From Caldicoprobacter guelmensis (GTDB lineage: Bacteria; Bacillota; Clostridia; Caldicoprobacterales; Caldicoprobacteraceae): a DNA stretch of 64,000 nucleotides. Below, in pieces: positions 61,890 to 64,000 of the stretch; position 1 is the stretch's first letter; every line of letters begins with the position of its first letter. The position numbers were made by a program, and so were the translations under genes. The stretch lies in NCBI RefSeq assembly GCF_016908415.1, contig NZ_JAFBDW010000003.1, forward strand, positions 186,001 through 250,000, written 5' to 3'. Below the pieces are notes generated by a model that worked only from the letters and a program-made list of their open reading frames with translations, was not told the origin of the DNA and searched no databases.

Positions 61890-62882
61890 TTAAATTTCTA
61901 TTTCCCCCTCCAGTATATGCGTCATGAGCTTTACTCCATTCTCAAGGTCATTTGCATCCACCATCTCGCTGTCGCTGTGAACATGGCGACAAGGTATGGA
62001 AAGAACCCCTGAAGGTATGCCTCCCCTGGTAAGATGGATGGCACCAGCATCAGTGCCACCAGCTTCCAGTATTTCCATCTGATAAGGTATGTCGGCTTCC
62101 CGTGCCCTGTTCACCATCAAACTCTTAACCTTGGGATGTGCCAGCACCAAGACATCCTTCACTTTTATAGCAGGTCCACCACCTAGCTTCACAGCCATTG
62201 GCCTTGATTTGGGCGTATCCCCCGTCAGAGTGACATCCACCGCAATACCGATATCGGGGTTCAAGGCATAAGCAGCAGTCTTTGCACCCCTCACTCCCAA
62301 CTCCTCCTGCACGGTAAACACGAAGTATATCTCGTGAGGCGAAGCTTTAAGCCTTTTTGCGGTCTCTATGAGCAGCGCACAGCCTGCCCTATTGTCCATG
62401 GCCTTTCCTATATACCTGCCGCAATTCTCTGAAAAGGCCGAGTGATAGACTGCCACATCTCCTATCGACACCATGCTTTCCGCTTGCTCACGGCTGAAAG
62501 CCCCGATATCGATGTACATTTTCTCAAACTTGATATCCTTTATATCCTCAATCTCCTCTTCATAGCTTACCACACCGGTGACCCCGTTTTTAAAAATTAC
62601 CCTGCGGCGTATGCTGTCCCTTATTGAGACTCCTCCAACCCTTGTGAACCTCAAAAACCCATTATCGTCGATGTGCGTCACCATAAATCCTATCTGGTCC
62701 ATATGAGCAGCCAACATGACCTTTTTGCCACTGCCCCTTCTCACCGCTATTAAGTTACCCAGAGTATCTACCCTCACCTCATCCACAAAGCCTTCAATCT
62801 CATGGCGTATAACATCTCTAATAATCTCCTCATTGCCTGATGGACCGTACGCTTCTGTCAGCTTTTTTAAAAGCTCCTTCAT
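61890..62882 (-). CDS. M42 family metallo-aminopeptidase (second complete copy)
   Basis: A ~330-residue M42 (TET/glutamyl aminopeptidase-like) enzyme. Metal ligands and catalytic residues are in AAHMDQIGF, AMDNRAGCA, VQEELGVRGA, IAVDVTLTG and RHVHSDSEM. ATG at 62882 overlaps the stop of the preceding M42 gene by one base (TGATG). The product probably assembles into a dodecameric peptidase, perhaps with the two sister subunits. It is followed by the SNF2 gene after two bases. Confidence 0.93.
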   Translation of the reverse strand: MKELLKKLTEAYGPSGNEEIIRDVIRHEIEGFVDEVRVDTLGNLIAVRRGSGKKVMLAAHMDQIGFMVTHIDDNGFLRFTRVGGVSIRDSIRRRVIFKNGVTGVVSYEEEIEDIKDIKFEKMYIDIGAFSREQAESMVSIGDVAVYHSAFSENCGRYIGKAMDNRAGCALLIETAKRLKASPHEIYFVFTVQEELGVRGAKTAAYALNPDIGIAVDVTLTGDTPKSRPMAVKLGGGPAIKVKDVLVLAHPKVKSLMVNRAREADIPYQMEILEAGGTDAGAIHLTRGGIPSGVLSIPCRHVHSDSEMVDANDLENGVKLMTHILEGEIEI

Positions 62883-63904
62883 CACACCTCACATCCTTTC
62901 AAAAAGGCTGAAATCAGATTTATGGTATTGCCGTAATCCGTCAAATCCATAACAGAAGATGGGCTGTGTATATAGCGACAGGGTATAGAGACCGTGGCCG
63001 TCTTTACCCCTTCCCTTGCCAAATGAATCCTTCCAGCATCGTTACCTCCGGCTGTGCCCTTCTTGAACTGGAAGGGAATCCCTCCTTTATGAGCGGCATT
63101 TACAAGCATCTCCACCAATTCCTTATTTGCATAAGAGGCACCATCCATTATGGTAATGGCAGGACCTTTTCCCATCAAAGTGGTATGAAGATGCTCATCC
63201 ACGCCCGGCACGTCAGAACAAGTGGTAGCTTCAACCACTATGGCTATATCCGGGTTTATACTGTATCCCAAAACCTCGGCTCCCCTTAAGCCCACCTCTT
63301 CCTGGACGCTAAAGCAGGCATACAGGTCAAAATCATACCTCTCCTTTTGCTTCATAACCTCGATGAGCACCGCACAGCCCGCCCTATCGTCCAACGCCTT
63401 GGCCTTCACCTTGTTATCACCAAACTCTACATAGCGGCTATCAAATACCGCGTAATCTCCCGGCTTTACCGTCTGAGAGGCGTCCTCCTTGGAGGTAGCA
63501 CCTATGTCTATGTACATCTGCTTGACTTTAACGGCATGCTGGCGCTCTTCTGGCTCCTGAAGGTGAATAGCTTTGATGCCCAGCACTCCGGGATAGCCCT
63601 TTTCACCTATTAATACCTTTTTAGATACCAGCACACGCGGGTCTATGCCGCCCACCGTTTTAAACTTCAACATCCCATCCTCGCCTATACCGGTTATTAT
63701 AAACCCCACTTCATCCATATGAGCGCATAGCATCACCTTTCTGCCGCCCTTTGTGCCTTTTTTGTAGGCTATGAGATTGCCAATCTTGTCGGTGTATATG
63801 TCATCCACAAAAGAGGAGATCTCCTGCTTTATAATCTGGCGAACCCGGCCCTCGTCTCCCGAAACGCCCCCGACCTCAGTTAACATCTTCAGTAACTCAG
63901 CCAT
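62882..63904 (-). CDS. M42 family metallo-aminopeptidase (first complete copy)
   Basis: A ~340-residue M42 enzyme paralogous to the next gene. Motifs: CAHMDEVGFIITG, ALDDRAGCAVLIE, VQEEVGLRGAEVLGY, AIVVEATTC and RYIHSPSSVMD, with TAGGNDAGRIHLAREG near the end. The ATG at 63904 is about ten bases after AAGGAGG; a TTG at 63913 is too close to it. It overlaps the 3' end of a third M42 gene by 16 bases. Confidence 0.93.
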   Translation of the reverse strand: MAELLKMLTEVGGVSGDEGRVRQIIKQEISSFVDDIYTDKIGNLIAYKKGTKGGRKVMLCAHMDEVGFIITGIGEDGMLKFKTVGGIDPRVLVSKKVLIGEKGYPGVLGIKAIHLQEPEERQHAVKVKQMYIDIGATSKEDASQTVKPGDYAVFDSRYVEFGDNKVKAKALDDRAGCAVLIEVMKQKERYDFDLYACFSVQEEVGLRGAEVLGYSINPDIAIVVEATTCSDVPGVDEHLHTTLMGKGPAITIMDGASYANKELVEMLVNAAHKGGIPFQFKKGTAGGNDAGRIHLAREGVKTATVSIPCRYIHSPSSVMDLTDYGNTINLISAFLKGCEV

Positions 63905-64000
63905 TCTTTCCAATCCTCCTTCAGCGAAGCGATAAAGTACGCTATCAACCTCGCCGCCCGCTTGATATTAGCCAAATTCAACGTCTCCACAGTGGTGTGC
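63889..64000 (-). CDS. M42 family aminopeptidase, C-terminal fragment at window edge
   Basis: Only the last ~37 codons are present: HTTVETLNLANIKRAARLIA, then YFIASLKEDWKEWLSY and a stop at 63889-63891. The HTTVET start aligns with the final metal-His segment of M42 enzymes (RHxHSxxE..). It makes this a tandem of at least three M42 genes with overlapping ends. Confidence 0.8.
   Translation of the reverse strand, partial: HTTVETLNLANIKRAARLIAYFIASLKEDWKEWLSY

Noticed and set aside
1..64000. CRISPR arrays, insertion sequences, prophage genes, tRNA or rRNA
   Set aside because: No regularly spaced repeats, transposase or phage motifs, or RNA gene cloverleafs were seen while reading either strand.

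Overview
The window looks like chromosome of a low-to-mid GC, Gram-positive, anaerobic and probably thermophilic clostridia-type Firmicute. The sequence evidence is strong AGGAGG-type ribosome sites, many TTG/GTG starts, lipoprotein signals, a SleB-type spore cortex hydrolase, DegV, CoaX and ECF transport subunits, and a Thermotoga-like inositol pathway. I would guess a Caldicoprobacter/Mahella/Thermoanaerobacterales relative, but this is inference. I see no rRNA, tRNA, CRISPR array, insertion sequence, prophage or replication origin.

Layout. 1-6860: an inositol catabolic locus with the end of a lipoprotein solute-binding protein, iolG, iolO-like isomerase, iolN-like creatininase-fold hydrolase, iolM-like dehydrogenase and a LacI regulator. 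Near-identical AAACGTTT operators sit at three promoters. 6979-9431: a polar amino-acid ABC transporter. 9419-11702: ChrB-like protein, MFS carrier and DUF1232 protein behind a strong promoter with a 24-bp palindrome. 11798-13656: DUF6062, DUF421 and DUF4363 proteins. 13745-18484: a hypothetical gene, uvrA and a NagZ-type lipoprotein. 18904-24493: a decayed coding remnant, then a glycan operon (two Gfo/Idh oxidoreductases, hexapeptide acyltransferase, GH42 beta-galactosidase) behind a LacI-type operator. 24514-30686: AEC carrier, unknown membrane protein, and an RND pump with its adaptor. 31162-38200: DegV, then the thiamine operon (promoter, TPP riboswitch, terminator, thiS-thiG-thiH-thiF-thiD2/E, thiC).

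38297-40052: coaX and an ECF substrate-binding subunit (likely pantothenate) with a candidate undescribed switch RNA in its leader. 40085-44955: DUF3343, VanZ and a heterodimeric ABC exporter with a Fur-like box. 45205-51904: P1 peptidase and birA, then moxR-DUF58-transglutaminase on the other strand. 51935-55488: MFS, nagA, a small frameshifted gene and a TrpP-type tryptophan transporter. The trpP start region carries regularly spaced GAG triplets like a TRAP-binding site. 55588-64000: SleB hydrolase, LacI regulator, a SWIM/SNF2 pair and three tandem M42 aminopeptidases, the last cut by the window edge.

Most of the window is recognisable housekeeping and carbohydrate metabolism. The parts most likely to be new are regulatory: the pseudoknot-like leader at 39921-40010, the TRAP-like trpP leader at 55303-55446, the palindrome at 11655-11678 and the thiC leader fold at 36741-36806. 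Starts given here were often moved from the longest open frame to the codon with the best-placed ribosome site.
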